Origin: Spirochaetaceae bacterium
Lineage (GTDB): Bacteria > Spirochaetota > Spirochaetia > Treponematales > Treponemataceae
NCBI GenBank assembly: GCA_031271875.1
Contig: JAISVD010000233.1
Coordinates: forward strand, 1 to 8,320
Length of the DNA: 8,320 nucleotides
Direction of reading: 5' to 3'
Of the stretch, positions 1-7,516 are shown piece after piece. Position 1 is the stretch's first letter, and each line of letters begins with the position of its first letter. The translations under genes and the position numbers were made by a program. A model generated the notes under the pieces. It was not told the origin of the DNA, searched no databases, and saw only the letters and a program-made list of their open reading frames with translations.

Positions 1-1
1 C

Positions 2-1489
2 GTGTTCGGGGAGCGGCTCTTTCCGGGTTACTCGGTTCAGGAGACGCTGCTGTTCAAGGTGACCAGGGACGCCGACTTCTCGGTGGATGAAAACAGGGAC
101 GATGATTTTATCGAGGCCATGGAGGAACTCCTGGAAGACCGGCGGGCATCGATGCCCGTAAAGCTTGTCTGCAACAGCGGCAGCTCCGTTATCCAGGAGG
201 TGATTACTTCAAGGCTCGGCCTTTCCGCAGAGGACGTGTGCCGGATAGACGGAACAATAGACCTGGCGACACTTTCGGATATAGCAAACATCGAAGGATA
301 CCCGCACCTCAAAAATCCGCCGTGGAGGCACATCTACCCCCCGGAACTGCCCCAGGAGATACCCCTCTGGGACGAGATCAAACGGACCGATGTGATGCTC
401 CATCTGCCCTACCAGTCCTATGAACCGGTACTCCACTTCATCAATGAAGCGGCGGATGATCATTCGGTTCTCGCGATAAAGATGACCCTCTACCGGACAA
501 GCGGGGACTCTCCGCTTGTCCACGCTCTGGAGCGGGCGGCCCGGAACGGGAAACAGGTAACCGCCTTTGTGGAGCTCAAAGCGCGGTTCGATGAAAAACA
601 GAACATCTCATGGGCGGATCGGCTGGAAAAGGCGGGAGTCATCGTGGTTTACGGGATCGCCCGGCTCAAGGTTCACGCGAAAATGCTGCTGGTGGTCCGC
701 CGGGAACCTGAGGGAATACGCCGCTATGTGCACCTTTCAACGGGGAACTATAACGATAAAACGGCAAAACTGTACTCGGATATCTCCCTTTTTACAAGCA
801 ACCAGGAGATCGCCAATGACGCGACTCTTTTCTTCAATATGATATCCGGATATTCGGCCATCCAGCCCATGAAGCGGCTTTTTATGGCCCCCATAAACCT
901 CAAATCGCAGCTCCTTGAGATGATCGAGCGGGAGATGCTGCGGTCTACCCAGGATACCCCCGGTCTTATTATGGCAAAGATGAACAGCCTCGCGGACCCG
1001 GATATCATCGAGGCTCTGTACCGGGCAAGTTCGGCCTCCGTCAGGGTCATGCTGAACGTGCGGGGTATCTGTATGCTGGTGCCGGGGGTAAAAGGTCAGA
1101 GCGAGAACATAACCGTGGTCAGTATTATCGGAAGGTATCTTGAACACAGCCGTATCTTTTATTTCCAGAACGGCGGGGCCGAAGAGATATATCTGTCCAG
1201 CGCCGACTGGATGCCCCGCAATCTGGACAGGCGGGTGGAACTGATGTTTCCGGTCCTTCAGGAAACGTTAAGGCAGAAGATACAGGAGATACTGCGCCTC
1301 TATTTTTCGGACAACACCCGTTCCCATTATCTGCAAAGCAGCGGCGAGTGGCGTGCCCGCTCTCCCGAAGGAGATGAGCCCCCTGTTCAGGCGCAGCAGA
1401 TACTGTACGGGTGGGAAAAGACGGCGGCGGACTCAAAGAGCGGTGAAACGCCCAGAGAATTCGTGGTGCGGAGGGACGACATACGCTAG
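2..1489 (+). CDS. ppk1: Polyphosphate kinase 1, C-terminal part (5' end outside window)
   Basis: This enzyme reversibly transfers the terminal phosphate of ATP onto inorganic polyphosphate, usually as a membrane-associated oligomer. The reading frame is open from the first complete codon. The GTG there is not the true start, because the protein begins inside the family (FGERLFPGY followed by the ETLLFKVTRDAD segment). PPK1 proteins are usually about 690-720 residues, so some 200 N-terminal residues are missing. Numbering from the first visible codon, the catalytic core is intact: YRTSGDSPLV (164-173), VELKARFDE (190-198), the KVHAK motif with the likely phospho-accepting His225, LSTGNYND (245-252), EHSRIFYF with the second conserved His382, and SSADWMPRNLDRR (399-411). 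The last ~50 residues are less conserved and charged. The gene converges on recR with 23 bases between the stops, and no clear terminator hairpin with a T-run is visible there. Family identity is very secure. Confidence 0.96.
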   Translation: MFGERLFPGYSVQETLLFKVTRDADFSVDENRDDDFIEAMEELLEDRRASMPVKLVCNSGSSVIQEVITSRLGLSAEDVCRIDGTIDLATLSDIANIEGYPHLKNPPWRHIYPPELPQEIPLWDEIKRTDVMLHLPYQSYEPVLHFINEAADDHSVLAIKMTLYRTSGDSPLVHALERAARNGKQVTAFVELKARFDEKQNISWADRLEKAGVIVVYGIARLKVHAKMLLVVRREPEGIRRYVHLSTGNYNDKTAKLYSDISLFTSNQEIANDATLFFNMISGYSAIQPMKRLFMAPINLKSQLLEMIEREMLRSTQDTPGLIMAKMNSLADPDIIEALYRASSASVRVMLNVRGICMLVPGVKGQSENITVVSIIGRYLEHSRIFYFQNGGAEEIYLSSADWMPRNLDRRVELMFPVLQETLRQKIQEILRLYFSDNTRSHYLQSSGEWRARSPEGDEPPVQAQQILYGWEKTAADSKSGETPREFVVRRDDIR

Positions 1490-1512
1490 CTGAAAGGGGG
1501 CGTTTGAGAGCG

Positions 1513-2100
1513 TTACAGCGCCACCCTGCCGCGGAAGCTCCTGGCAAGGGTGAGCCTGTCGGCGTATTCGAGGTCGCCCCCCACGGGCAGCCCCGAAGCA
1601 AGCCGGGAAACCATGACAGGTGATTCGGCAAGGAGACGCTGAATATATAACGCGGTGGTATCCCCCTCAACGGTGGGGTTTGTCGCGATTATCACCTCGG
1701 TGATTTCACCGGCCCGTATCCGCTCCATCAGGGACGGAATGGAAAGCTGTTCGGGTCCCATTCCGTCCAGGGGAGATATGAGTCCCCCGAGTACATGAAA
1801 GAGTCCGCGGAATTCCCGGGAATCTTCTATTGTACGTACATCCTGCGGCTGTTCGACCACACAGAGCAGGCCGCGCTCCCTTAAGGGGCTGGTACAGATA
1901 GGGCACGGGTCTGTCTCCGTATAGGAGCCGCAGACGGAACAGCGGCAGATACGGTCATGAAGAGACGCAAGTTCCTGCCCCAGTCGGCGGCATTCGCCGC
2001 GGTCGGAAGCGAGCAGGTGGTAGGCGATGCGGGAGGCGCTTTTTTTTCCTATCCCCGGCAGCCGGGAGAGCGACTCAGTGAGTTCCTCGATAGCGTTCAT
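1513..2100 (-). CDS. recR: Recombination mediator protein RecR
   Basis: RecR is a ring-forming DNA-binding protein. With RecO (and RecF) it loads RecA onto SSB-coated single-stranded DNA in gap repair. The 195-residue length is normal for the family. In order the sequence shows a helix-hairpin-helix (LSRLPGIGKKSASRIAYHLL, 11-30), a four-cysteine zinc finger (C54, C57, C66, C69) and a Toprim domain from about residue 78 (VVEQPQDV at 81-88, ATNPTVEGDTTALY at 139-152). It ends with a C-terminal tail containing LASGLPVGGDLEYAD. The ATG at 2100 is chosen because it places the HhH at the usual distance from the N-terminus. It lies two bases after the ybaB stop with only a weak purine-rich ribosome site, which suggests translational coupling. 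Codons 18-20 contain an uninterrupted run of eight A residues on the coding strand. All key residues are present. Confidence 0.97.
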   Translation of the reverse strand: MNAIEELTESLSRLPGIGKKSASRIAYHLLASDRGECRRLGQELASLHDRICRCSVCGSYTETDPCPICTSPLRERGLLCVVEQPQDVRTIEDSREFRGLFHVLGGLISPLDGMGPEQLSIPSLMERIRAGEITEVIIATNPTVEGDTTALYIQRLLAESPVMVSRLASGLPVGGDLEYADRLTLARSFRGRVAL

Positions 2101-2102
2101 GG

Positions 2103-2432
2103 TCAGGCCAGCCCCGGAATTCCCATTCCGCCCGCGAGGGCTCCTCCGGCGAGGGGTCCCAGTTTTTCCTTCATTGTCTCCCTGACACGGGAGAGGGCGT
2201 CTGCGTGGGCCGCAACGATAAGGTCCTGCAGCATCGGTATGTCCCCCGGATTTACCGCCGCCGGATCGAGTTCCACGCGAACAAGTTCAAAGAGGCCGTT
2301 CACCGTTACCTTGACAATCCCCCCGCCGGACGAACCGGTTTCAAGGATCGTCTTGATCTCCTCCTGAAATTTCCCGAACTGCTGCTGAATACTCTGGGCA
2401 TTTTTCAGAATATCGAAAGGATTTATAGTCAT
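2103..2432 (-). CDS. ybaB: Nucleoid-associated protein, YbaB/EbfC family
   Basis: Small DNA-binding protein of 109 residues, typical of the YbaB/EbfC family. Members form dimers that bind DNA and affect nucleoid structure and expression. EbfC was characterised in the spirochaete Borrelia. An N-terminal helical segment (PFDILKNAQSIQQQFGKFQEEI, about residues 5-26) precedes the beta-sheet core (GGIVKVTVNGLFELVRVELDP, about 37-57). A second helix follows (MLQDLIVAAHADALSRVRETMKEKL, 67-91), with a Gly/Ala-rich tail. The frame stays open upstream to 2576, but the ATG at 2432 is preferred. It carries a strong ribosome site (GGGGGAGG, with AAAA before the ATG) and matches the family N-terminus, and longer versions would run into the end of dnaX. 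It sits between dnaX and recR, the widely conserved order. Confidence 0.95.
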   Translation of the reverse strand: MTINPFDILKNAQSIQQQFGKFQEEIKTILETGSSGGGIVKVTVNGLFELVRVELDPAAVNPGDIPMLQDLIVAAHADALSRVRETMKEKLGPLAGGALAGGMGIPGLA

Positions 2433-2445
2433 TTTTCCTCCCCCA
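2433..2445 (-). promoter_or_regulatory. Strong ribosome binding site that decides the ybaB start
   Basis: The minus strand reads GGGGGAGGAAAA immediately before ATG 2432. This is one of the best Shine-Dalgarno matches in the window. It is the reason for rejecting the longer upstream reading, which would overlap the end of dnaX. Confidence 0.7.
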
Positions 2446-2484
2446 ATGGGTCTTTGAATAAACGTCAGGTTTTGGACATAGCCG

Positions 2485-4377
2485 TTATATAATATTCCCT
2501 TTGAATACTCTGCACAACAGCTCCACTTCCACAGGAACAGGAAGCTCCTCACTTGGAACCGACTCCTGACGGGCAAGTTGTATATCGAATATCAGGTCAG
2601 CCCCGCATATTCTTCTGATAGCTTCATTTATGAGGGGCGCCTCCTGCTGAAGCTGCTTTTTCTGGAAAGGTTTCTCTGTCAGGGCGGTCACCCTGTTACC
2701 AGTATAACTCCAGTCCGTGGTATGCGCCAGAGCCGCCGCCGCCATGGGCTTACTCTCTTCCAGCAGGGCGATAACCTTTTCCCGGAGTTCTCCGGGAGGG
2801 AGATCGTGAGAAGTCCCGAAAGGGGACAGAGCTTTTGATGCGTCTCCGAAGGAGGCGTCTCCCGTGGAGACCTCTCCCTTGGAACCCGCTTCCCCCGATG
2901 CAGACTTCCTCTCATCCGGGGCCGGGGATACCGGGACTGCCTGGACAGACCCGGCAGGTTCCTCTGCGGATTTCTCCGGCGGACGATCTTTGAGTACCGA
3001 AAAAGTGATATGTGAAGGGAGCGTTTTTTTCTCCCCCGAGGGCTGTTCGGGAGGGGCGAAAGCCGCGGTGGAAACCACAGCGGAAAATCCTGCGGTTGTT
3101 TTTTCCGCAGCGGGGGTTACCGGGGAAAAGCCGCCGGATCCGGTGCTGCCGACTCCTGCCCCCGAGCCGGCATAATCAAAAGGGCGGCTATCCCTCCGCT
3201 GAGGGACAGAACCATGCGGAAATCCGTGCGGATTTCCGCCAAGCAGTGTTTTCGCCTCTTCTATGGCCTGACGGACCTCTGCGGTGGATACATAATCGGT
3301 AAGGTGGGAAAGCCGTGAAACGGCAAGTTCAAGTTCGTACCGGGGATCGAGGGAGTACCGGATATCCCGGTACAACTGGAGAAAAACGGAAAGCCCCCGT
3401 TCAAGCTGAAGGGAGTTCCATTTTTCGAGTACCGCCGCAGAAAAACGCTGGGCGGAATAGCCCAGAAGGGATTCCCTGCGGATACCGTTTTGAAGCAGCA
3501 GCAGGCTGCGCAGATAATCGGCGATGCTGCCGGTAAGCTGCTCAACGGAAACTCCGCCCTGTATCATGCCGTCAAGTAGATCAAGAGCCGCGGCGGTGTC
3601 TCCGGCGGTGCAGGCTTCCGCAAGGGCGTTAAGCTGCTCCACACCGGTAACGGCGAGCTTGTCCTGTATCTTTTGCATGGTCAGACAACCCTCGGAGAAC
3701 GCCGCTACCTGGTCAAACAGTGTATAGGCGTCCCTGGCGCTGCCGGTCGCCTCCCTGGCAACCCAGAAGAGAGCCTCATCTTCCGCTTCCAGTCCGATCT
3801 CCGCCGCAGCGGCCGCAAGGAGCTCCTTTATCTGATCCACCGAGAGGAGCCTGAAATTGAAATGCTGGCAGCGGCTTTTTATGGTCGCAGGAACCTTGTG
3901 CAGTTCCGTGGTCGCGAAAATGAAAATAACGTAGGGAGGCGGTTCCTCAATGGTCTTCAGCAGCGCGTTAAAGGCGCTGGTGGAGAGCATATGAACTTCA
4001 TCAATAATGTATATCTTGTACCGGCAGGCATTGGGCGGAAAAAGAACCTCGTCCTTTATCTGGCGGATATCGTTTACGCTGGTGTTGGAAGCGCCGTCGA
4101 TCTCTATGACATCCATGCAGGAACCGCGGGCGATCTCCTGACAGGCCGAACAGACTCCGCAGGGTTCCTGAGTCGGCCCCTGTTCGCAGTTCAGCGCCCG
4201 TGAAAGAATGCGGGCGGCGCTGGTTTTTCCGCACCCTCTGGGCCCGGAAAACAGATAGGCATGGGCAATTTTCCCGGTTTCTATTGCGTTTTTTAACGTT
4301 ACTGCGACAAAATCCTGCCCGGCAAGCTCCCCAAAACGCTGAGGTCTGCGGCGGGTTGCGGTTACTTCATAAGCCAT
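2485..4377 (-). CDS. dnaX: DNA polymerase III subunit tau/gamma (clamp loader ATPase)
   Basis: DnaX is the ATPase core of the DNA polymerase III clamp loader. It loads the beta clamp and, as tau, ties polymerases to the helicase. The protein has 630 residues from ATG 4377; an in-frame TTG six codons upstream (4395) is less likely, since family members begin at the MAYEV-like sequence. Visible are Walker A GPRGCGKT (45-52), four zinc ligands (C64, C73, C76, C79), Walker B DEVH (126-129), sensor-type SRC (168-170) and GSARDA (212-217). A helical collar domain runs to about 380. A low-complexity Pro/Ser/Gly/Ala linker (about 381-525) and a conserved-looking C-terminal domain (526-630) follow, so this is tau-like in length. 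The linker contains an A7 run at codons 450-452 that could allow a shorter gamma-like product. No strong promoter was seen in the 71-base gap upstream. Confidence 0.96.
   Translation of the reverse strand: MAYEVTATRRRPQRFGELAGQDFVAVTLKNAIETGKIAHAYLFSGPRGCGKTSAARILSRALNCEQGPTQEPCGVCSACQEIARGSCMDVIEIDGASNTSVNDIRQIKDEVLFPPNACRYKIYIIDEVHMLSTSAFNALLKTIEEPPPYVIFIFATTELHKVPATIKSRCQHFNFRLLSVDQIKELLAAAAAEIGLEAEDEALFWVAREATGSARDAYTLFDQVAAFSEGCLTMQKIQDKLAVTGVEQLNALAEACTAGDTAAALDLLDGMIQGGVSVEQLTGSIADYLRSLLLLQNGIRRESLLGYSAQRFSAAVLEKWNSLQLERGLSVFLQLYRDIRYSLDPRYELELAVSRLSHLTDYVSTAEVRQAIEEAKTLLGGNPHGFPHGSVPQRRDSRPFDYAGSGAGVGSTGSGGFSPVTPAAEKTTAGFSAVVSTAAFAPPEQPSGEKKTLPSHITFSVLKDRPPEKSAEEPAGSVQAVPVSPAPDERKSASGEAGSKGEVSTGDASFGDASKALSPFGTSHDLPPGELREKVIALLEESKPMAAAALAHTTDWSYTGNRVTALTEKPFQKKQLQQEAPLINEAIRRICGADLIFDIQLARQESVPSEELPVPVEVELLCRVFKGNII
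2489..2517 (-). promoter_or_regulatory. Possible sigma-70-type promoter for ybaB-recR inside the dnaX 3' end
   Basis: On the minus strand TTGTGC (2517-2512) and TATTAT (2494-2489) are separated by exactly 17 bases. The -10 matches the consensus at five of six positions, but the -35 only at three. Transcription would start near 2482, giving a leader of about 50 bases before the strong ybaB ribosome site. This is pattern matching only, in a locally AT-rich spot that also encodes the last DnaX codons. Confidence 0.3.
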
Positions 4378-4448
4378 GATACCAGAATACCCCAAAACAG
4401 TGTTCCGGTAAAGGGCCTTTTATACTGGGCAAAGGTGCGTTCAGGGCC

Positions 4449-6602
4449 TCATTTTGAGACAGCCTGCCAGACTCCCTGCCATTGATCGGGGGGATACCGC
4501 AGGAGTTCCCGGCATTTTTCGGCGTAATGGACGGCCGCCGGGTCACGCTCTCCCAGAGCCTCAAATGAGGCAAGGGCCGCGGAAAAATCCCCTGCATAGA
4601 AAAGCTCTCTTCCTGCGTCAAACCCCGCGAGAAGATCCTTCCGCCCTTCATACTCATCAGGAAGCATCGGCTCAAAGACGGTGACCGCCTCCTTTTTGCC
4701 GACCACCGCAACCCGTGAAAGCTCCCGGAACCGGAGACTATCCGCGTCACCGATTCCGGGTTGAAGCGCCGCATCCCTGGTTGCCCGGGTGCACATGGTA
4801 TAAGTGCCGAACTGCTTGTTCAGCCCCTCAAGCCGCGCCGCGAGGTTCACCGAATCTCCCAGCATGGTATAGTCAAACCGCTTGCTGGAACCCATGTTGC
4901 CCACTACCGCGAAGCCCGTGTTCAGACCGATACGCATCAGAAGCTCGGCGCCTGTCTTCTCCCTGAAATAGGGACGGAGCTCCTCCAGCCGCCGCTGGCA
5001 GGCGATGGTCGCCTGCAAAGCCCGCAGGGCGTGATCCGGCTGGTCCGTGGGGGCGTTCCAGAAAGCGATAATGGCATCCCCCTCGTACTTGTCGATGGTT
5101 CCCCCGGAATCGAGGATGATATCGGTCATGGCGGAAAGGTATTCATTGAGCAGTTCCGTCAGATCCTCAGGAGAGAGCCGCTCGGATATACTGGTAAAAC
5201 CCTGAAGATCGGAAAAGAAGATGCTGATCTCCCGGCGTTCCCCTCCCAGCTTGAGCCGGTCCGGGTGACTTATGAGCTCGTCGATAACAACAGGGCTGAG
5301 GTACTGCTGGAACGCCGCTTTCAGGTAGCGTTTCTGCCGACCTTCAGTGTTGTACCGTATCAGTATGGAAACAAAGAACCCCAGGGCCAGGGCAGCCAGG
5401 GGAGACACTACAGGTACCCACACGCCGCCGGCATAACCGGCGCAGGCTGCGGCAGCGAGCAGAACAAGCGTGCCGATAAGCCCCGCCACTGACCTGACAT
5501 TGCTGTCCTGAGCGAAGACCACTGCACAGCCGATGACCGAACACAGCAGGATCATAACAAAGACGACCGCCGCCGGAGACTCTCGGATAAAATCATTCTG
5601 AAGTATGTTATCCAGCATGGTAATATGCATTCCCACGCCGGGATATACGCTGGAGATGGGTGTGGTAAACATATCGAAAAGCCCGGGGGCGTAAAAACCG
5701 AAAAACACGTACTTGTCGGCAAAATCCTCGGGATAGAGCAGGGGTTCCTCTCCGGCAAGCAGGGCGTCACAGCTGCGGAGTATCTGCTCCGCATTATACG
5801 GAATATACCGTTCAAGATTGCCCCTGAACCTGACCAGCGCGTTACCGTCCTTTACGGGGATGGTATATCTTCCCAGGCTGACCATTCTACCGGATTTGTC
5901 CCAGACCAGCTCCGGATTTTCCATCCCCTCCCCCACAGCAAGGGCGCTGAGGGAGATGGCGGGGACGATCTCGCCGTCAAATTCCACAAAAAGGGAGTTT
6001 CTGCGGATAACATCGTCGCTGTCCCGTTTCGCGCGGATGCTTCCCATGGATGACGCAGTACGGGAGAGCTCCGGCACGGGAAAAAGCGCTCCGGTCATCA
6101 CCTCATCGGAGGGCTCATATCCCCGGATACTGAATCCGGGCCGCGGCGCGTAACCTGACCACGAGGTTTCGGCGGCCACGGACGAGGAGAAGAAGAGGGT
6201 CTGTACCAGCTTTCCGAAATCCTCCGATGCCGAAGCGAATGCGGCGTCATCCTCCGGGCCGTAAACTGAAGGTTCCGTAAACATGACATCAAAAACCACG
6301 GCCCTGGCGCCGCCGGCCTGCATGAAACGGGTGATCTCGCCGTAGGCGGAACGGGGCCAGGGCCATCCCCAGCCGCGGGTCTGCTGCGCCCAGTCGAGGC
6401 TGTTCTGGTCAAGAAGAATGAGGACGATATCCTCCGAGGGGCGGGTGCTCCCGGCAAAAAGCAGTACCCGTGCATCGTAGGCCTTGTATTCCAGATAGGA
6501 AAAGACCCCTGCAATTTCCAGCGCCGCAACAGCGGCAAAGATGAGCAGGGAAACGGCCCCGATCCTGAACACCTTATGCGAAAAAAAGCCTTTCCCCTTC
6601 AT
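4449..6602 (-). CDS. CHASE2-domain class III adenylate cyclase with C-terminal helical extension
   Basis: Predicted membrane receptor that makes cAMP from ATP (717 residues from ATG 6602). An N-terminal transmembrane helix (about 13-35) leads to an extracytoplasmic CHASE2 sensor (about 36-335). Three hydrophobic helices follow (about 344-364, 372-392, 396-416), then the cytoplasmic cyclase domain (about 455-645). Catalytic residues are complete: metal-binding D465 (FFSDLQGFT) and D509 (KYEGDAIIAFW), adenine-specifying K505 and D577 (FDYTMLGDSVN), and transition-state N586 and R590 (VNLAARLE). This pattern favours ATP over GTP as substrate. Residues about 655-705 look like one TPR-type helical hairpin (AGRELFYAGDFSAALASFEAL). 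A TTG at 6611 overlaps the M48 stop (TTGA) and is an alternative start adding three residues. I prefer ATG 6602 because AAAGGGA lies upstream at workable spacing. The gene directly follows the M48 gene, so co-expression is likely. The CHASE2 ligand is unknown. Confidence 0.93.
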   Translation of the reverse strand: MKGKGFFSHKVFRIGAVSLLIFAAVAALEIAGVFSYLEYKAYDARVLLFAGSTRPSEDIVLILLDQNSLDWAQQTRGWGWPWPRSAYGEITRFMQAGGARAVVFDVMFTEPSVYGPEDDAAFASASEDFGKLVQTLFFSSSVAAETSWSGYAPRPGFSIRGYEPSDEVMTGALFPVPELSRTASSMGSIRAKRDSDDVIRRNSLFVEFDGEIVPAISLSALAVGEGMENPELVWDKSGRMVSLGRYTIPVKDGNALVRFRGNLERYIPYNAEQILRSCDALLAGEEPLLYPEDFADKYVFFGFYAPGLFDMFTTPISSVYPGVGMHITMLDNILQNDFIRESPAAVVFVMILLCSVIGCAVVFAQDSNVRSVAGLIGTLVLLAAAACAGYAGGVWVPVVSPLAALALGFFVSILIRYNTEGRQKRYLKAAFQQYLSPVVIDELISHPDRLKLGGERREISIFFSDLQGFTSISERLSPEDLTELLNEYLSAMTDIILDSGGTIDKYEGDAIIAFWNAPTDQPDHALRALQATIACQRRLEELRPYFREKTGAELLMRIGLNTGFAVVGNMGSSKRFDYTMLGDSVNLAARLEGLNKQFGTYTMCTRATRDAALQPGIGDADSLRFRELSRVAVVGKKEAVTVFEPMLPDEYEGRKDLLAGFDAGRELFYAGDFSAALASFEALGERDPAAVHYAEKCRELLRYPPDQWQGVWQAVSK

Positions 6603-6607
6603 GCCTT

Positions 6608-7516
6608 TCAAATCCCTTTCATCACAGTTTCAAATCTGGACTGCCGCAGCGACTGCCCTCCGGTAACCGGCGGATATGCGGAAGTATACGCCTTTGCCTT
6701 TGTGATTCTGTCCTTGGGCGCGGGATGGGTCTTGCCGAAACCGGTATTTTTACTCCCCTGCCGCACCTCAAGGAGTTCAAGCATACGCATGAGTGCGGCG
6801 GGATTATAGCCGGACATTTCGAGTAGTCCCGCCGCGTATGTATCCGCATCGTACTCCTGCTGTTTTGAGTATCCGTTGTTGACCATTGTCGTGACTATAT
6901 CGGAAACCGTTTCATCCAGAGCAGCGGTCAATTCCATAGTATTGGTCGCCGCCCCCACCACTGAAACCGATGTGACCGCCAGGGCATTGGTTATTCTGCT
7001 GGTTTTTATCGATTTGAGGCTGTGCTGGAGCTGGATATGGGCTACCTCGTGGGCGAGCACCGCCGCGAGGGAATCTTCGGAATCCGCACACTCAAGGAGT
7101 CCCCGGGTTACAAAGATGTGTCCCCCGGATGTGGCAAAGGCGTTTATTTCGGAGGTGTTCAGAACCAGTACATGGTATCCCCGATAAATATCGGGCCGGG
7201 GAGAATTCAGGGTAAGAACGGCGCATATCCTGTTAAGGTAGCCGGTGATATCCGGAGTTTCATAGGGGCTGTAGGTTGTCAGAATGGAGGCGCCCACAGC
7301 CCGTCCAATATAATACTCCTGTTCCGGAGTGATCTCTTGAGTCGCGCCGGCTAGGGCCGTACTGCTCGACACAATGGCATCTCCCATTGGGCCCGTTATC
7401 ATCCCGGCGGCAGAGGCGATGTTGGCCCCTGCATTGACCGCCGACGAGAGTGCCTGACAGGAGGTGAGGATAACGGCGGCAGCACAGACGAGGGCCGTAA
7501 GGATATTTTTTTTCAT
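6608..7516 (-). CDS. M48-family zinc metalloprotease, predicted lipoprotein
   Basis: Predicted periplasm-facing protease of 302 residues. It has a short basic N-terminus, a hydrophobic stretch and a lipobox LTSC, with the lipid-modified cysteine expected at C20 followed by Q21. The M48 core is intact. NAFATSGGHIFVTRGLL is at 125-141. The zinc-binding HEVAH (H156, E157, H160) is followed by the third ligand in QQEYDADTYAAGLL (E221), and the family's THP..DRI motif lies at 264-271. Relatives such as BepA and LoiP act in outer-membrane protein quality control, but this protein's substrate is not readable. Start ATG 7516 overlaps the stop of the upstream SH3 gene by four bases (ATGA) and has AAAGGAG seven bases ahead. 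Translational coupling is therefore very likely. Unlike BepA, no C-terminal TPR repeats are present. Confidence 0.93.
   Translation of the reverse strand: MKKNILTALVCAAAVILTSCQALSSAVNAGANIASAAGMITGPMGDAIVSSSTALAGATQEITPEQEYYIGRAVGASILTTYSPYETPDITGYLNRICAVLTLNSPRPDIYRGYHVLVLNTSEINAFATSGGHIFVTRGLLECADSEDSLAAVLAHEVAHIQLQHSLKSIKTSRITNALAVTSVSVVGAATNTMELTAALDETVSDIVTTMVNNGYSKQQEYDADTYAAGLLEMSGYNPAALMRMLELLEVRQGSKNTGFGKTHPAPKDRITKAKAYTSAYPPVTGGQSLRQSRFETVMKGI

Noticed and set aside
1446..1505. Inverted repeat AAACGCCC (1446-1453) / GGGCGTTT (1498-1505) spanning the end of ppk1, considered as a terminator between the converging genes.
   Set aside because: The 44-base loop is too long for a typical intrinsic terminator and no T-run follows on either strand; 8-base arms at this spacing can occur by chance.
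2857..2871. GTCTCC-CGT-GGAGAC perfect hairpin inside dnaX, considered as a frameshift-stimulating structure.
   Set aside because: It lies about 150 bases downstream of the A7 run, too far to stimulate a shift, and falls in a repeated GDAS-encoding stretch that naturally yields such symmetry.
4378..4448. Gap between the cyclase and dnaX checked for a small RNA such as SRP RNA, which neighbours dnaX in some bacteria.
   Set aside because: Only 71 bases, with no GGAA-tetraloop hairpin or extended pairing visible.
4761..5492. Long plus-strand open frame (243 codons) opposite the cyclase gene.
   Set aside because: It is an antisense shadow of a clearly conserved cyclase domain; the translation resembles no protein and the frame is explained by codon bias.
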